Positions 29,133-41,736 of a stretch of DNA of 64,000 nt are shown piece by piece. Where the stretch lies: positions 130,028-194,027 of the forward strand of contig JAJZEH010000007.1 of the NCBI GenBank assembly GCA_021805725.1, read 5' to 3'. A program made the position numbers and the translations under genes. Numbering within the stretch: the stretch's first letter is position 1; every line of letters starts with the position of its first letter. The notes under the pieces were generated by a model that was given only the letters and a program-made list of their open reading frames with translations, made no database searches and was not told the origin of the DNA. Source of the DNA: Pseudomonadota bacterium (lineage in GTDB: Bacteria; Pseudomonadota; Gammaproteobacteria; Burkholderiales; Ferrovaceae).

Positions 29133-30453
29133 AGTCATTGCGGCCATTGCCACTGCCCCAGGCCGCGCCGGAATCGGCGTGGTCCGGGTATCAGGACCGA
29201 ATCTCGCTAATCTTGCTGTTCTGCTGACGGGGAAGGCGCCTCCGGCGCCACGCACGGCCCAATTCAGCCGTTTTTTCGATGCCCGTGGCGAGGCCATCGA
29301 CGAAGGTTTGTTGCTCTACTTTGCCGCTCCTGCCTCCTTTACGGGTGAAGACGTCCTGGAGTTGCAGGGCCATGGAGGTGACGCCGTGTTACGGCTGCTT
29401 CTGGGGCGCTGTCTGGAACTTGGTGCACGCATTGCGCATCCAGGAGAGTTTACGCAACGTGCCTTTTTCAACCATAAGCTGGATCTGGCCCAGGCCGAGG
29501 CGGTGGCAGACCTGATCTGCGCGGAAAGTGCTGCTGCCGTGCGTGGTGCAGTGCGTTCCCTGGCGGGAGTTTTTTCCCGCAGGGTGACGGCTCTGGTACA
29601 GCAACTGATCGACCTTCGTCTGCATGTGGAAGGGAGCATCGACTTTACTGAAGAAGGCGTTGCATTCCTGGAGCAGGTCAATCCCCAGCGCGGCATCCAC
29701 GAAATGCTGGCCACGCTCGATGCTCTTTTGGAATCGGCGGTGCAGGGTACCCTGATGCGCTCTGGCCGTCAGGTGGTTTTGATCGGCGCGCCCAATGTGG
29801 GGAAGTCGAGCTTGCTCAATGCCCTTGCAGAAGAAGATCGCGCCCTCGTGACAGACATTCCGGGAACCACCCGGGATGTCATTCAAAGCACCATTCTCAT
29901 TCAGGGTATTCCCTTTCATATCGTCGATACCGCAGGCATCCGGGAATCCGGGGACACGATTGAGCAGGCAGGCATTCGCAGAACCTGGAACGCCGTGGAA
30001 CGCGCCGATCTGGCGTTGATCGTCACCGACATGGTTTCCGGCCCGACTGGGGAAGACCACGCATTGATGGCGAAGCTCCCTGGCGCATTGCCAAGGCAAG
30101 TCGTGCGCAACAAAATTGACCTCGTTGAAGCAGGGGGTGCAGTGAGGGGAGAGGGCTGGGTCGGGGTTTCTGCCAAAACGGGTGAGGGGCTGGAAGCATT
30201 GAAACAGCTGCTGCTGGAGCAGGCGGGTTGGCAAAGTCAGGCCGAGCCAGCTTTCATGGCCCGTGAACGCCATGTGGACGCCTTGCGTGAGGCCCGCCAG
30301 CATTTGTCGAGCGCCTTGATGCAGCAGGGCGCCGTTGAACTGCTCGCCGAAGAACTTCGCCTTGCACAAAATGCCCTGAACCGCATTACGGGTGAATTTT
30401 CTCCGGACGATTTGCTGGGAGAGATCTTTTCCAGGTTCTGTATTGGGAAATAG
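29119..30453 (+). CDS. mnmE: tRNA uridine-5-carboxymethylaminomethyl modification GTPase MnmE
   Basis: A 444-residue GTPase that with MnmG modifies the wobble uridine of several tRNAs. The N-terminal folate-binding domain begins MESAEVIAAIATAPGRAGIGVVR. The G domain is intact: GAPNVGKSSLLN, DIPGTTRD, DTAGIRES and the NKID motif. The protein ends with the invariant CIGK. I chose the ATG at 29119; a GTG three bases earlier gives one extra residue. It overlaps the yidC stop by 14 bases. Two parS-like sites lie downstream, between it and mnmG. Confidence 0.97.
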   Translation: MESAEVIAAIATAPGRAGIGVVRVSGPNLANLAVLLTGKAPPAPRTAQFSRFFDARGEAIDEGLLLYFAAPASFTGEDVLELQGHGGDAVLRLLLGRCLELGARIAHPGEFTQRAFFNHKLDLAQAEAVADLICAESAAAVRGAVRSLAGVFSRRVTALVQQLIDLRLHVEGSIDFTEEGVAFLEQVNPQRGIHEMLATLDALLESAVQGTLMRSGRQVVLIGAPNVGKSSLLNALAEEDRALVTDIPGTTRDVIQSTILIQGIPFHIVDTAGIRESGDTIEQAGIRRTWNAVERADLALIVTDMVSGPTGEDHALMAKLPGALPRQVVRNKIDLVEAGGAVRGEGWVGVSAKTGEGLEALKQLLLEQAGWQSQAEPAFMARERHVDALREARQHLSSALMQQGAVELLAEELRLAQNALNRITGEFSPDDLLGEIFSRFCIGK

Positions 30454-30473
30454 ACCCGATTCCAGTTGTCCTG

Positions 30474-30505
30474 GCCGGCAATGTTTCACGTGAAACATTG
30501 CCGGC
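30474..30505. repeat. 32-bp perfect palindrome enclosing a parS site
   Basis: Positions 30474-30489 are exactly complementary to 30490-30505. The centre is the parS 16-mer and the arms add GCCGGCAA/TTGCCGGC. As RNA it could form a 14-15-bp hairpin just downstream of mnmE, but no T-run follows, so it is not a classical terminator. Confidence 0.9.
30482..30497. promoter_or_regulatory. parS centromere site 1 (perfect match)
   Basis: TGTTTCACGTGAAACA, identical to the widespread chromosomal parS consensus bound by ParB. It lies about 2.7 kb upstream of parA, between mnmE and mnmG, close to the candidate origin, as expected for bacterial chromosome partition. Confidence 0.95.
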
Positions 30506-30511
30506 AGTCCT

Positions 30512-30527
30512 GGTTTCACGTGAAACA
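30512..30527. promoter_or_regulatory. parS-like site 2 (one mismatch)
   Basis: GGTTTCACGTGAAACA differs from the parS consensus only in its first base and keeps the full GTTTCACGTGAAAC palindrome. Its centre is 30 bases from site 1 (about three helical turns), placing both on the same face of DNA. Confidence 0.9.
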
Positions 30528-30543
30528 TTACCGCAGAATGATT

Positions 30544-30572
30544 TTGGTATTCCCCATGCAATGCAGTATCAT
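30544..30572 (+). promoter_or_regulatory. Putative sigma-70 promoter for mnmG-rsmG-parAB
   Basis: TTGGTA (30544-30549) and TATCAT (30567-30572) are separated by 17 bases, 40 bases ahead of mnmG. The -10 matches five of six positions and the -35 four. The two parS sites end 17 bases upstream, so ParB bound there could influence this promoter. Confidence 0.55.
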
Positions 30573-30611
30573 GCCTGTCCCGCGAGTCAATGGCTCTAAA
30601 TCGACGCAAAC

Positions 30612-32516
30612 ATGCAGTTCCCAAAAAAATTTGATGTGATCGTGGTAGGCGGTGGTCATGCCGGAACGGAAGCGGCCCTTGCAGCCGCTCGTTCCGGTTG
30701 TGAAACGCTGTTGCTGACCCATAGCATCGAGACTTTGGGGCAGATGTCCTGCAATCCTTCCATTGGCGGAATTGGAAAGGGCCACCTCGTGAAGGAAATT
30801 GATGCGCTGGGCGGCGTCATGGCCATGGCAGCTGACGCAGCGGGGATACAGTTCAGAATCCTGAATTCCCGCAAGGGTCCAGCCGTTCGGGCTACGCGGG
30901 CTCAGGCAGATCGCGTGCTCTACCGCAACTTCATTCGGCACTGCCTGGAAAATCAGCCTCATCTGACCTTGTTTCAGCAGCCGGTGAACGATCTCATCGT
31001 CCGGGCCGGGAGGGTGCAGGGGGTTGTGACGCAGATGGGGTTGCACTTCGAGGCACCTGCCGTGGTGCTGACCACCGGCACTTTTTTGTCCGGATTGATG
31101 CACGTGGGCCTGGAAAGGAGCCCCGGCGGGCGGGCGGGCGATCCGCCAGCCACGACGCTGGCTCAGAAACTGAGAGAACTGGCGTTACCCGTGGGGCGCC
31201 TCAAGACCGGGACCCCGCCACGACTGGATGGACGCACCATCGACTATAGCAAGCTGGTTGCCCAGCACGGGGATGATCCGGTTCCCGTATTCTCCTTTCT
31301 GGGAAACGCTGGCCAGCACCCACGTCAAGTGCCCTGCTGGGTCACGCAAACCACGCCAGAAACCCATGACATCATCCGCGCAGGCCTGGATCGCTCCCCA
31401 CTCTTTACCGGCGTCATTGAGGGGGTTGGGCCGCGCTATTGCCCTTCCATTGAAGACAAGATCCATCGATTTAGCGACAAATCGTCCCATCAGATTTTTC
31501 TGGAACCCGAAGGGTTGACGACACACGAGGTTTATCCCAACGGGATTTCGACCAGTTTGCCTTTTGACGTGCAGTGGGCACTGGTGCGCTCGATTCCGGG
31601 GCTGGAAGGGGCGCATATCCTGCGACCCGGTTATGCCATCGAATACGATTATTTTGACCCCCGCGGATTGTATGCCTCTCTGGAAACCAAGGCGATTGCC
31701 GGTTTGTTTTTTGCGGGGCAAATCAATGGGACGACAGGGTACGAAGAGGCTGCAGCCCAGGGCCTCCTGGCGGGCATCAATGCGGCACGCCAGGCTCGAA
31801 ACCTCGAGCCCTGGTGGCCAAAACGCAGTGAAGCCTATCTGGGTGTGCTGGTGGATGATTTGGTGACGCGCGGGGTGACTGAACCGTATCGCATGTTTAC
31901 CAGCCGAGCCGAATACCGCCTGCAGTTGCGCGAGGACAATGCAGACCTGCGTTTGACGGAACAGGGCCGCAAATTGGGGGTCGTTGACGATGTGAGATGG
32001 CAAGCCTTTGAGAATAAAAGAGAAAATATTGAAATTGAAGTCCAGAGGTTGCGCACGACCTGGCTTCGCAAAGCTGCGCTTGGCCCCGAGGCTGCCGCGT
32101 GCGTCCTGGGCCAGGAGTTGGAGCGCGATCAGCCCCTACACGAATTATTGCGGCGGCCCCAGGTGCTCTACCGCGATTTAATGACCCTTCCCGGAGCCGC
32201 TCCCCACCAACCTGTACGCCCCGAAGTGGCGGATCAGGTGGAAATACAGGTCAAATACGAGGGCTATATCGCGCGCCAGATGGAAGAGGTCACAAGGCAT
32301 CAGCATCAGGAAAATGCGGCGATTCCTGAGTCCCTCGACTTTTCCACCGTGCGTGGCCTGTCTCGGGAAGTGGAGCAGCTGTTGACCCGTCACCGCCCCC
32401 AAACCGTGGGCCAGGCCGGACGAATTGCCGGCGTGACGCCAGCGGCCATTGCATTATTACTGGTGCATCTGCGCCGTTTCCAACCCCTGCCTGCCGAATC
32501 CCAACACATTGCATGA
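30612..32516 (+). CDS. mnmG: tRNA uridine-5-carboxymethylaminomethyl modification enzyme MnmG
   Basis: A 634-residue FAD-dependent partner of MnmE that makes the cmnm5 wobble modification. The N-terminal dinucleotide motif is [17 protein letters not shown]. Family segments include [52 protein letters not shown], and a [19 protein letters not shown] region. The C-terminal helical domain (about 550-620) binds MnmE and tRNA. It overlaps rsmG by four bases. Length matches E. coli (629). Confidence 0.98.
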   Translation: MQFPKKFDVIVVGGGHAGTEAALAAARSGCETLLLTHSIETLGQMSCNPSIGGIGKGHLVKEIDALGGVMAMAADAAGIQFRILNSRKGPAVRATRAQADRVLYRNFIRHCLENQPHLTLFQQPVNDLIVRAGRVQGVVTQMGLHFEAPAVVLTTGTFLSGLMHVGLERSPGGRAGDPPATTLAQKLRELALPVGRLKTGTPPRLDGRTIDYSKLVAQHGDDPVPVFSFLGNAGQHPRQVPCWVTQTTPETHDIIRAGLDRSPLFTGVIEGVGPRYCPSIEDKIHRFSDKSSHQIFLEPEGLTTHEVYPNGISTSLPFDVQWALVRSIPGLEGAHILRPGYAIEYDYFDPRGLYASLETKAIAGLFFAGQINGTTGYEEAAAQGLLAGINAARQARNLEPWWPKRSEAYLGVLVDDLVTRGVTEPYRMFTSRAEYRLQLREDNADLRLTEQGRKLGVVDDVRWQAFENKRENIEIEVQRLRTTWLRKAALGPEAAACVLGQELERDQPLHELLRRPQVLYRDLMTLPGAAPHQPVRPEVADQVEIQVKYEGYIARQMEEVTRHQHQENAAIPESLDFSTVRGLSREVEQLLTRHRPQTVGQAGRIAGVTPAAIALLLVHLRRFQPLPAESQHIA

Positions 32517-33142
32517 TTGACGTATCGAATTTAGCTGTCGGTGCCGAAGCCCTGGGGCTGAAGCTTTCCTCCGAGACCCTGACGCGCCTCGAGCGCTATC
32601 TCGATCTTCTTGAAAAATGGAATGCCGTCATCAACCTGACAGCTGTGCGTGACCGCGAGCGCATGGTTACGCTGCACCTGCTGGATAGTCTGACCGTGGT
32701 GCCAAACATCGCGGGTTGCTCAAGTCTGCTCGATGTGGGGAGTGGGGGTGGAATGCCCGGCATTCCCCTGGCCATTGCCTGTCCTTCCCTCAAGGTGACC
32801 TTGCTGGAGCCCAACCAGAAAAAGGCGGCATTCCTGCGCCAGGCTAAGCTCGAACTTGGCCTGGACCAGGTCGCCGTGGTGGCAGAGCGCGTTGAGCGCT
32901 GGTTTCCATCCGAACCCTTTGACGCCATCGTTTCGCGCGCCTTTTCCGACCTGCCTGATTTTGTGGCGGGGGCGGCCCATTTGCTGGCACCCGGTGGCGC
33001 CTTGATTGCCATGAAGGGGGGCGTCCCCTTTGAAGAAATCACTCGACTCCCCGCCCGGTTCGTCACGCAAGTGATTCGCGTGACCATTCCCAATGTGGCA
33101 GCCGAGCGTCATTTGATTGTGATGAGAGAGGACCATTCATGA
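32513..33142 (+). CDS. rsmG: 16S rRNA (guanine-527-N7)-methyltransferase
   Basis: A 209-residue SAM-dependent enzyme (GidB) that methylates G527 of 16S rRNA. The N-terminal helix region has [28 protein letters not shown]. The SAM motif is [18 protein letters not shown], followed by [14 protein letters not shown]. Its start overlaps the mnmG stop (ATGA) and its end overlaps parA by four bases, so mnmG, rsmG and parA form a coupled unit. Confidence 0.97.
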   Translation: MIDVSNLAVGAEALGLKLSSETLTRLERYLDLLEKWNAVINLTAVRDRERMVTLHLLDSLTVVPNIAGCSSLLDVGSGGGMPGIPLAIACPSLKVTLLEPNQKKAAFLRQAKLELGLDQVAVVAERVERWFPSEPFDAIVSRAFSDLPDFVAGAAHLLAPGGALIAMKGGVPFEEITRLPARFVTQVIRVTIPNVAAERHLIVMREDHS

Positions 33143-33933
33143 GTCGCGTGCTGGCAGTGACCAATCAAAAAGGGGGGGTTGGCAAAACCACCACCGTGGT
33201 GAATGTCGCAGCGAGCCTGGCCGAACTCGGCCAGCGTGCCCTCTTGGTGGATCTGGACCCGCAGGGTAACGCCACAACCGGGAGCGGCATTGACAAGAGT
33301 GCCTTGACGCGCTCCGTCTATCACGTGCTCCTGGAGCAGACCAGTGCGCAGGAGGCACGCGTTCGCTCGCCCTCCGGTGGTTACGACGTCCTGCCAGCCA
33401 ACCGCGAACTGGCTGGAGCTGAAGTCGAGTTGGTGGATGGGGAGCACCGGGAGTACCGATTAAAGCAGGCGATCGACAAGGTTCGTAATGACTATGACGT
33501 TATCCTGATCGACTGTCCTCCAGCACTTAATTTGTTGACAATCAACGGGTTGTCTGCGGCATGGCGAGTGCTGATTCCGATGCAGTGCGAATATTATGCG
33601 CTGGAAGGCCTGTCCGACCTGGTGCAGACCATTCGTCGCGTGCGCAGTCACCTCAATACCGGACTTGAGATCGAGGGGCTGCTGCGAACCATGCTGGATC
33701 CGCGAAACGCCCTGGCGCAACAGGTCTCCGCACAGCTTGAGCAGCACTTTGGAAGCAAGGTCTACCGTACGGCAATTCCTAGAAACGTTCGTCTCGCCGA
33801 AGCGCCCAGCCATGGGCAACCAGCGCTGAAATATGACCCGGTGTCGAAGGGCGCACAAGCCTATTTACAGCTGACCCGGGAGATTCTGGAGCGGTTTGAC
33901 GCAGGTGCGGCGCAACGCGCCACTTCGATTTAA
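33139..33933 (+). CDS. parA: Chromosome-partitioning ATPase ParA
   Basis: A 264-residue Walker-type ATPase that drives origin segregation with ParB. The deviant Walker A motif is NQKGGVGKTTTVVNVAASL with the signature lysine pair. LLVDLDPQGNATTGSGI and ILIDCPPALNLLTINGL are the A' and B motifs. No N-terminal DNA-binding extension is present, as for chromosomal ParA. It overlaps the rsmG stop by four bases and precedes parB by 14. Two parS sites are nearby. Confidence 0.97.
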   Translation: MSRVLAVTNQKGGVGKTTTVVNVAASLAELGQRALLVDLDPQGNATTGSGIDKSALTRSVYHVLLEQTSAQEARVRSPSGGYDVLPANRELAGAEVELVDGEHREYRLKQAIDKVRNDYDVILIDCPPALNLLTINGLSAAWRVLIPMQCEYYALEGLSDLVQTIRRVRSHLNTGLEIEGLLRTMLDPRNALAQQVSAQLEQHFGSKVYRTAIPRNVRLAEAPSHGQPALKYDPVSKGAQAYLQLTREILERFDAGAAQRATSI

Positions 33934-33947
33934 AAGGAAAACACGAC

Positions 33948-34799
33948 ATGGCCAAGCACAAAGGACTGGGGCGAGGATTGGACGCGTTATTGGGCGCGGA
34001 TGCACCCAAACCGGGCACCCAGGATCTGTCCACCTTGCCCTTGAACCAGCTGCAGCCGGGTAAATACCAGCCCAGAACCCGCATGGACCCGTCCTCGCTG
34101 CAAGAGCTCAGTCAGTCCATCAAGGGACAAGGGCTACTGCAGCCCATCCTGGTTCGACCGGTGGCCAACAACCGCTATGAAATCATTGCAGGGGAGCGGC
34201 GTTGGCGCGCCTCCCAACTGGCGGGGTTGCTTGAGGTGCCTGTGTTGGTGCGGCCCATTTCGGATGAAGATGCGCTGGCTGCTGCCCTCATCGAGAACAT
34301 ACAGCGCGAGGATCTGAACCCCCTGGAAGAAGCTCAGGGCATCGACCGGTTGATCCGCGAGTTTGGCATGACGCACGAAGCTGCCGCAGAGGCCGTTGGC
34401 AGGTCGCGAAGCGCCGTAAGCAATTTGCTGCGACTGCTCAATCTGACAGAAAGCGTGCGCTCACTATTAATGGATGGCGCTTTGGAAATGGGCCATGCGC
34501 GCGCACTGCTGCCGTTACCAACGACAAAGCAGCATCATCTGGCAACGGAAATCGTCGCCAAAGGCTGGTCGGTGCGCGAAGCAGAACGGCAGGTCAAACA
34601 GCGCCTGTCGGAGAAAAAGGGCCGTACCCGTGCCGGCGCATCCCACAGTCGCGACCAGCTGGCGCTGCAGGAAGAGCTTTCGGATCGACTGGGCGCCACG
34701 GTCCTTTTCAAGGAAAAACGGGGCGGTGGTGGTGTGCTATCGATTCGTTATCACAGCCTGGACCAACTGGAAGGTTTGCTGCAGCTGTTACGAGCTTGA
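33948..34799 (+). CDS. parB: Chromosome-partitioning protein ParB
   Basis: A 283-residue CTPase clamp that binds parS and spreads. The N-terminal tail GLGRGLDALLGAD is the usual ParA-stimulating start. The CTP-binding motifs PRTRMDPSSLQELSQSIKGQGLLQPILVR and IIAGERRWRASQLAG are intact. A helix-turn-helix follows (TEAAAEAVGRSRSAVSNLLRLL type segment). The C-terminal dimerisation domain covers about residues 245-283. Strong ribosome site (AAAGGAAAA). It is followed by the atp operon promoter. Confidence 0.97.
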   Translation: MAKHKGLGRGLDALLGADAPKPGTQDLSTLPLNQLQPGKYQPRTRMDPSSLQELSQSIKGQGLLQPILVRPVANNRYEIIAGERRWRASQLAGLLEVPVLVRPISDEDALAAALIENIQREDLNPLEEAQGIDRLIREFGMTHEAAAEAVGRSRSAVSNLLRLLNLTESVRSLLMDGALEMGHARALLPLPTTKQHHLATEIVAKGWSVREAERQVKQRLSEKKGRTRAGASHSRDQLALQEELSDRLGATVLFKEKRGGGGVLSIRYHSLDQLEGLLQLLRA

Positions 34800-34808
34800 C
34801 GACTATCA

Positions 34809-34837
34809 TTGACCCCCCCTTGAATCAAGTTTATAAT
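34809..34837 (+). promoter_or_regulatory. Putative sigma-70 promoter of the atp operon
   Basis: TTGACC (34809-34814) and a perfect TATAAT (34832-34837) lie 17 bases apart, ten bases after parB and 28 before atpI. The 11-base inverted repeat CTTGAATCAAG (34819-34829) fills the spacer and could be an operator. This is one of the best promoter matches in the window. Confidence 0.75.
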
Positions 34838-34864
34838 CCGCCCGTTTAGCAGGCGCCCCTGATC

Positions 34865-36002
<1,138 letters not shown>

Positions 36003-36071
36003 TGAAGGCCAGGAGTGAAAGGTTTGGAAGTTGCAGCATCCCGTTTTTAACTTGTAACAAGTAGATTTTAA

Positions 36072-36347
<276 letters not shown>

Positions 36348-36377
36348 CCGGCAAGCCGAAACTTTGGGAGCAAAGGC

Positions 36378-36848
36378 ATGAATATCAATGCCACAATATT
36401 CGGTCAGGCCATCACATTTGCGATCCTGATCTGGTTTACCATGAAATTCGTCTGGCCGCCGATCATGGCGGCACTCGAGGAGCGCGCCCGAAAGATTGCT
36501 GATGGTCTGGCGGCAGCCGAGCGCGGCAAGCAGGATCTGGCGCAGGCCGAGCAGCGTTCAAACGAGGCTTTGAATGAAGCCAGGGCAAAAGCGGCCGAGA
36601 TCATTGCGCTGTCGGAAAAACGGCGCAACGAAATCATCGAGGAAGCCCGTGAAGAAGCGAAGGTTGAGGCTGATCGCGTCAAATCACAAGCGCGAGCGGA
36701 AGTCGACCAGGAAATTTTGCGCGCCAAGGAAACGCTGCGCGATCAGGTGGCCGATCTGGTGGTTTCTGGGGCTGAAAAGATTTTGCGTCGGGAGATCAAC
36801 GCCCAGGCTCATTCTGATCTGTTGACTTCCATTCGGGCCGAGCTTTAA
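36378..36848 (+). CDS. atpF: ATP synthase Fo subunit b
   Basis: The 156-residue peripheral stalk subunit. One N-terminal membrane helix (FGQAITFAILIWFTMKFVWPPI) is followed by a long charged coiled coil to the end, ending with the typical EKILRREINAQAHSDLLTSI region. It links Fo to delta on top of F1. Length equals E. coli AtpF (156). Confidence 0.98.
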   Translation: MNINATIFGQAITFAILIWFTMKFVWPPIMAALEERARKIADGLAAAERGKQDLAQAEQRSNEALNEARAKAAEIIALSEKRRNEIIEEAREEAKVEADRVKSQARAEVDQEILRAKETLRDQVADLVVSGAEKILRREINAQAHSDLLTSIRAEL

Positions 36849-36856
36849 GGATTGCC

Positions 36857-37393
36857 ATGGCTGAGATGATTACCATCGCACGACCTTACGCCGAGGCGGT
36901 CTTCAAGCTGGCTGTCGAAAAAAAGGCCGCGCCGCATTGGTCCGGCATGCTGGAATTGATGGCAGCCGTGTCGAGCGATCCGGACATGGCCAACCTCGTG
37001 GGCAACCCGAAAGTGGACCGTGCCCAGCTTGCCGAAATCTTCGAGTCCGTTTGCGAGAGCGCCCTGGATGAAGATGCCCGGCAGCTGGTTCGTCTGCTGG
37101 TGGAAAACCACCGGATCGCAGCATTGCCGGCCATCCAAGCCCAGTTTGAAACGCTGCGCCACCAGCATGAAGGCATTTTGGATGCCCAGATTTCCACGGC
37201 ATTCGGCATGAGTGCGGCGGAACTGGACGCATTGGTCAACGGGCTTGAAAAGCGCTTTGGCAGAAAGATTCGCGCAGAAGTCACGGTGGACACGTCGCTG
37301 ATCGGCGGCGTCAAAGTCACAGTCGGCGATTTGGTCATCGATGGTTCGGTGCGTGCGCGCATTGACCAGATGGCTGTTGCGATAAAACGTTAA
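36857..37393 (+). CDS. atpH: ATP synthase F1 subunit delta
   Basis: The 178-residue delta subunit that joins the peripheral stalk to the alpha subunits. The N-terminal helical bundle opens with TIARPYAEAVFKLAVE, and the C-terminal part ends VKVTVGDLVIDGSVRARIDQM, both typical. It is preceded by AAGGATT as ribosome site and lies 8 bases after atpF. Confidence 0.97.
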   Translation: MAEMITIARPYAEAVFKLAVEKKAAPHWSGMLELMAAVSSDPDMANLVGNPKVDRAQLAEIFESVCESALDEDARQLVRLLVENHRIAALPAIQAQFETLRHQHEGILDAQISTAFGMSAAELDALVNGLEKRFGRKIRAEVTVDTSLIGGVKVTVGDLVIDGSVRARIDQMAVAIKR

Positions 37394-37435
37394 GCAGGGG
37401 GGCCGCAGGGGCGGTCCGCCAGTCAGGAGAACACC

Positions 37436-38977
37436 ATGCAGTTGAATCCATCGGAAATCAGCGAACTGATCAAGGCGAAGATCCAGAATCTTCCCATCAC
37501 GGCAGAGGCGCGTACCCAGGGAACCATCGTATCCGTCACCGACGGTATCGTGCGCATTCACGGTTTGACCGACGTGATGCAAGGTGAAATGCTCGAATTT
37601 CCGAAGAATACCTTCGGCCTCGCCCTTAACCTGGAGCGCGATTCGGTAGGCGCCGTGATTCTGGGTGAGTACGAACACCTGAGCGAAGGCGATACGGTCA
37701 CTTGCACGGGGCGCATTCTGGAAGTGCCCGTGGGCCCTGAATTGATCGGTCGTGTGGTTGATGCGCTGGGCAAGCCGATTGACGGCAAGGGCCCGCTCAA
37801 TGCCAAGGCCAGCTCTCCCATTGAGAAAATTGCCCCTGGTGTGATCTGGAGAAAATCCGTATCACAGCCGGTGCAAACCGGCCTCAAATCTGTCGACTCC
37901 ATGGTGCCCATTGGACGCGGACAGCGCGAATTGATCATTGGGGACCGCCAAACAGGTAAAACCGCAGTTGCCGTAGATACCATCATCAACCAGAAGGGTC
38001 AGAACATGACCTGTATCTACGTTGCCATTGGCCAAAAGGCTTCTTCCATCGTCAACGTGGTACGCAAGCTGGAAGAACACGGCGCCATGGAATACACCAT
38101 CGTCGTCGCTGCCACGGCCTCGGATTCTGCGGCAATGCAATTCATTGCGCCGTATGCCGGCTGCTCCATGGGCGAATATTTCCGCGACCGCGGTCAGGAT
38201 GCCCTCATCATTTATGACGATTTGACCAAGCAAGCCTGGGCTTATCGCCAGATCTCGTTGCTGTTGCGCCGCCCTCCGGGTCGCGAAGCCTATCCCGGCG
38301 ACGTGTTCTACCTGCACTCGCGCTTGCTGGAGCGGGCTGCCCGCGTCAATGAAGAGTATGTGGAGCGCGAAACCAAGGGTGAGGTGAAAGGCAAGACGGG
38401 TTCATTGACGGCTCTGCCCATCATCGAAACCCAGGCGGGTGACGTGACGGCCTTCGTGCCTACCAACGTGATTTCCATTACCGACGGCCAGATCTTCCTT
38501 GAAACGGATCTGTTCAACGCAGGGATCCGTCCTGCCATTAATGCCGGGATTTCCGTGTCCCGCGTCGGCGGTGCCGCCCAGACCAAGGTCATCAAGAAAT
38601 TGGGTGGCGGCGTGCGTCTGGCTCTGGCGCAGTACCGCGAACTGGCGGCATTTGCCCAGTTTGCTTCCGATCTCGATGACGCCACGCGCAAGCAGCTGGA
38701 ACGGGGCCGCATGGTGACCGAACTGATGAAGCAGGCGCAGTACGCCACGCTGTCCGTTGCCGAAATGGCCGTGACGCTGTTTTCCGTCAACAAGGGTTAC
38801 TTTGACGACATCGAAGTCAAGCGGGCCCTGGCCTTTGAGTCGGGGCTGCGTGCCTTCCTCAAGACCAAGTATGGCGAACTGGTCAACAAGATTGCCACGA
38901 CCCAGGATATGGATGCAGATGCCGAGAAGGCGCTCGATGCAGCAATCCAGGACTTCAAAAAGACGGGCGTGTACTGA
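37436..38977 (+). CDS. atpA: ATP synthase F1 subunit alpha
   Basis: The 513-residue non-catalytic nucleotide-binding subunit of F1. The P-loop is [18 protein letters not shown]. The alpha signature [19 protein letters not shown] contains the arginine finger (VSRVGG). Length equals E. coli AtpA (513). A 42-base gap with a good ribosome site (AGGAGAA) separates it from atpH. Confidence 0.99.
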   Translation: MQLNPSEISELIKAKIQNLPITAEARTQGTIVSVTDGIVRIHGLTDVMQGEMLEFPKNTFGLALNLERDSVGAVILGEYEHLSEGDTVTCTGRILEVPVGPELIGRVVDALGKPIDGKGPLNAKASSPIEKIAPGVIWRKSVSQPVQTGLKSVDSMVPIGRGQRELIIGDRQTGKTAVAVDTIINQKGQNMTCIYVAIGQKASSIVNVVRKLEEHGAMEYTIVVAATASDSAAMQFIAPYAGCSMGEYFRDRGQDALIIYDDLTKQAWAYRQISLLLRRPPGREAYPGDVFYLHSRLLERAARVNEEYVERETKGEVKGKTGSLTALPIIETQAGDVTAFVPTNVISITDGQIFLETDLFNAGIRPAINAGISVSRVGGAAQTKVIKKLGGGVRLALAQYRELAAFAQFASDLDDATRKQLERGRMVTELMKQAQYATLSVAEMAVTLFSVNKGYFDDIEVKRALAFESGLRAFLKTKYGELVNKIATTQDMDADAEKALDAAIQDFKKTGVY

Positions 38978-39009
38978 GCAATTCCCTCGTAGCGTAGGAC
39001 GGAGCTGAA

Positions 39010-39885
39010 ATGGCTGGTTCAAAAGAAATCCGGATGAAGATCAAAAGCGTGCAAAACACGCGGAAGATCACCAAGGCTATGGAGATGGTCGCGGCCAGCA
39101 AGATGCGCAAGGCGCAGGAGCGGATGCGCGCTTCCCGACCCTATGGCGAGAAGATCCGTAACGTGGCCTCTCACATGGCCCATGCCCACCCCGAGTACCA
39201 GCATCCCTTCCTGGTGCGTCGGGAGAGCGTGCGTAGCGTGGGCGTCGTGGTGGTGACTTCAGACAAGGGGCTGTGCGGTGGCTTGAACACCAACGTCCTG
39301 AGAATGGTGGTTCAGTCCATGAAGCAATGGGAAGAACAAGGGGCCAAGGCTCACGCAGTGGCCATCGGCGGCAAGGGTCTGGGTTTTCTGCAGCGGATGG
39401 GTGTTCCCGTGGTGGCGCAGGTCACCCATATGGGCGATACACCCCATTTGGAAAAGCTGATTGGTCCCGTCAAGGTGATGCTCGATTTGTATGCCGAAGG
39501 CAAGATCGACGCGGTGTATCTGGCTTACAACCGCTTCGTCAACACGATGAAACAGGAGCCGACGGTCGAGCCCTTGCTGCCCCTGCCCAAGGTGCGTCTG
39601 GAAGGCGAGGGCAAGGCAGCATCCCTGGCCTGGGATTACATTTACGAACCCGATCCCCGTGCAGTAGTGGACGAATTGTTGCTGCGTTATGTGGAAGCAC
39701 TGGTCTATCAGGCGGTCGCTGAAAACATTGCTTCCGAACAAAGTGCGCGAATGGTGGCCATGAAGGCTGCATCGGACAATGCAGGCAACGTCATCGATGA
39801 GCTGCAGTTGATCTACAACAAGTCTCGCCAGGCTGCGATTACCAAGGAACTGTCCGAAATTGTCGGCGGTGCCGCTGCAGTTTGA
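39010..39885 (+). CDS. atpG: ATP synthase F1 subunit gamma
   Basis: The 291-residue central rotor subunit. The N-terminal coiled coil opens with [28 protein letters not shown] and the C-terminal one ends with [27 protein letters not shown], both nearly invariant in the family. The internal domain contains [14 protein letters not shown]. Ribosome site GGAG seven bases upstream. Nothing unusual was seen. Confidence 0.98.
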   Translation: MAGSKEIRMKIKSVQNTRKITKAMEMVAASKMRKAQERMRASRPYGEKIRNVASHMAHAHPEYQHPFLVRRESVRSVGVVVVTSDKGLCGGLNTNVLRMVVQSMKQWEEQGAKAHAVAIGGKGLGFLQRMGVPVVAQVTHMGDTPHLEKLIGPVKVMLDLYAEGKIDAVYLAYNRFVNTMKQEPTVEPLLPLPKVRLEGEGKAASLAWDYIYEPDPRAVVDELLLRYVEALVYQAVAENIASEQSARMVAMKAASDNAGNVIDELQLIYNKSRQAAITKELSEIVGGAAAV

Positions 39886-39909
39886 ATCTATTCAATAGTT
39901 AATGATTAG

Positions 39910-41298
<1,389 letters not shown>

Positions 41299-41310
41299 CG
41301 GAGAGATGAG

Positions 41311-41736
41311 ATGGCTAACTTGATCCATGTGGATGTGGTCAGTGCAGAAGAGCAAATCTTCTCGGGCAACGCCGAGTTTGTTGTTCTGCCTGGTGAAATG
41401 GGCGAGCTCGGAATCTACCCGCGGCATACCCCCCTGATTACGCGCATCCGCCCCGGAACGGTTCGCCTCCGGGTACCCGGACAGGGCCAGGAAGAGCTGA
41501 TATTCGTCTCGGGTGGCATCCTGGAAGTTCAGCCGGACAGTGTGACTGTATTGGCAGATTCCGCAATTCGGGGCCATGATCTGGACGAAGCCAAGGCGCT
41601 GGAAGCCAAGCAGTTGGCTGAAGAAGCCCTTCGTGATCGTTCCGCAGAAATCGATTACGCCAAGGCAACCGCCGAGCTTGCGGACGCCATGGCGCAGCTC
41701 GCAGCCATACAGAGGTTGCGCAAGGGCTCGCACTGA
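41311..41736 (+). CDS. atpC: ATP synthase F1 subunit epsilon
   Basis: The 141-residue epsilon subunit, which regulates the rotor. The N-terminal beta barrel has [30 protein letters not shown] and the C-terminal helical hairpin ends with [19 protein letters not shown]. The ribosome site is GGAGAG. Its stop codon overlaps the proposed CTG start of glmU (CTGA). Confidence 0.97.
   Translation: MANLIHVDVVSAEEQIFSGNAEFVVLPGEMGELGIYPRHTPLITRIRPGTVRLRVPGQGQEELIFVSGGILEVQPDSVTVLADSAIRGHDLDEAKALEAKQLAEEALRDRSAEIDYAKATAELADAMAQLAAIQRLRKGSH

Noticed and set aside
30474..30505. Classical terminator behind mnmE
   Set aside because: The stem is perfect but no T-run follows on the plus strand; the parS function explains the core better.
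36050..36062. Inverted repeat ACTTGT-A-ACAAGT between atpB and atpE
   Set aside because: Only six base pairs with a one-base centre, too small for a stable hairpin; no support for a regulatory role.
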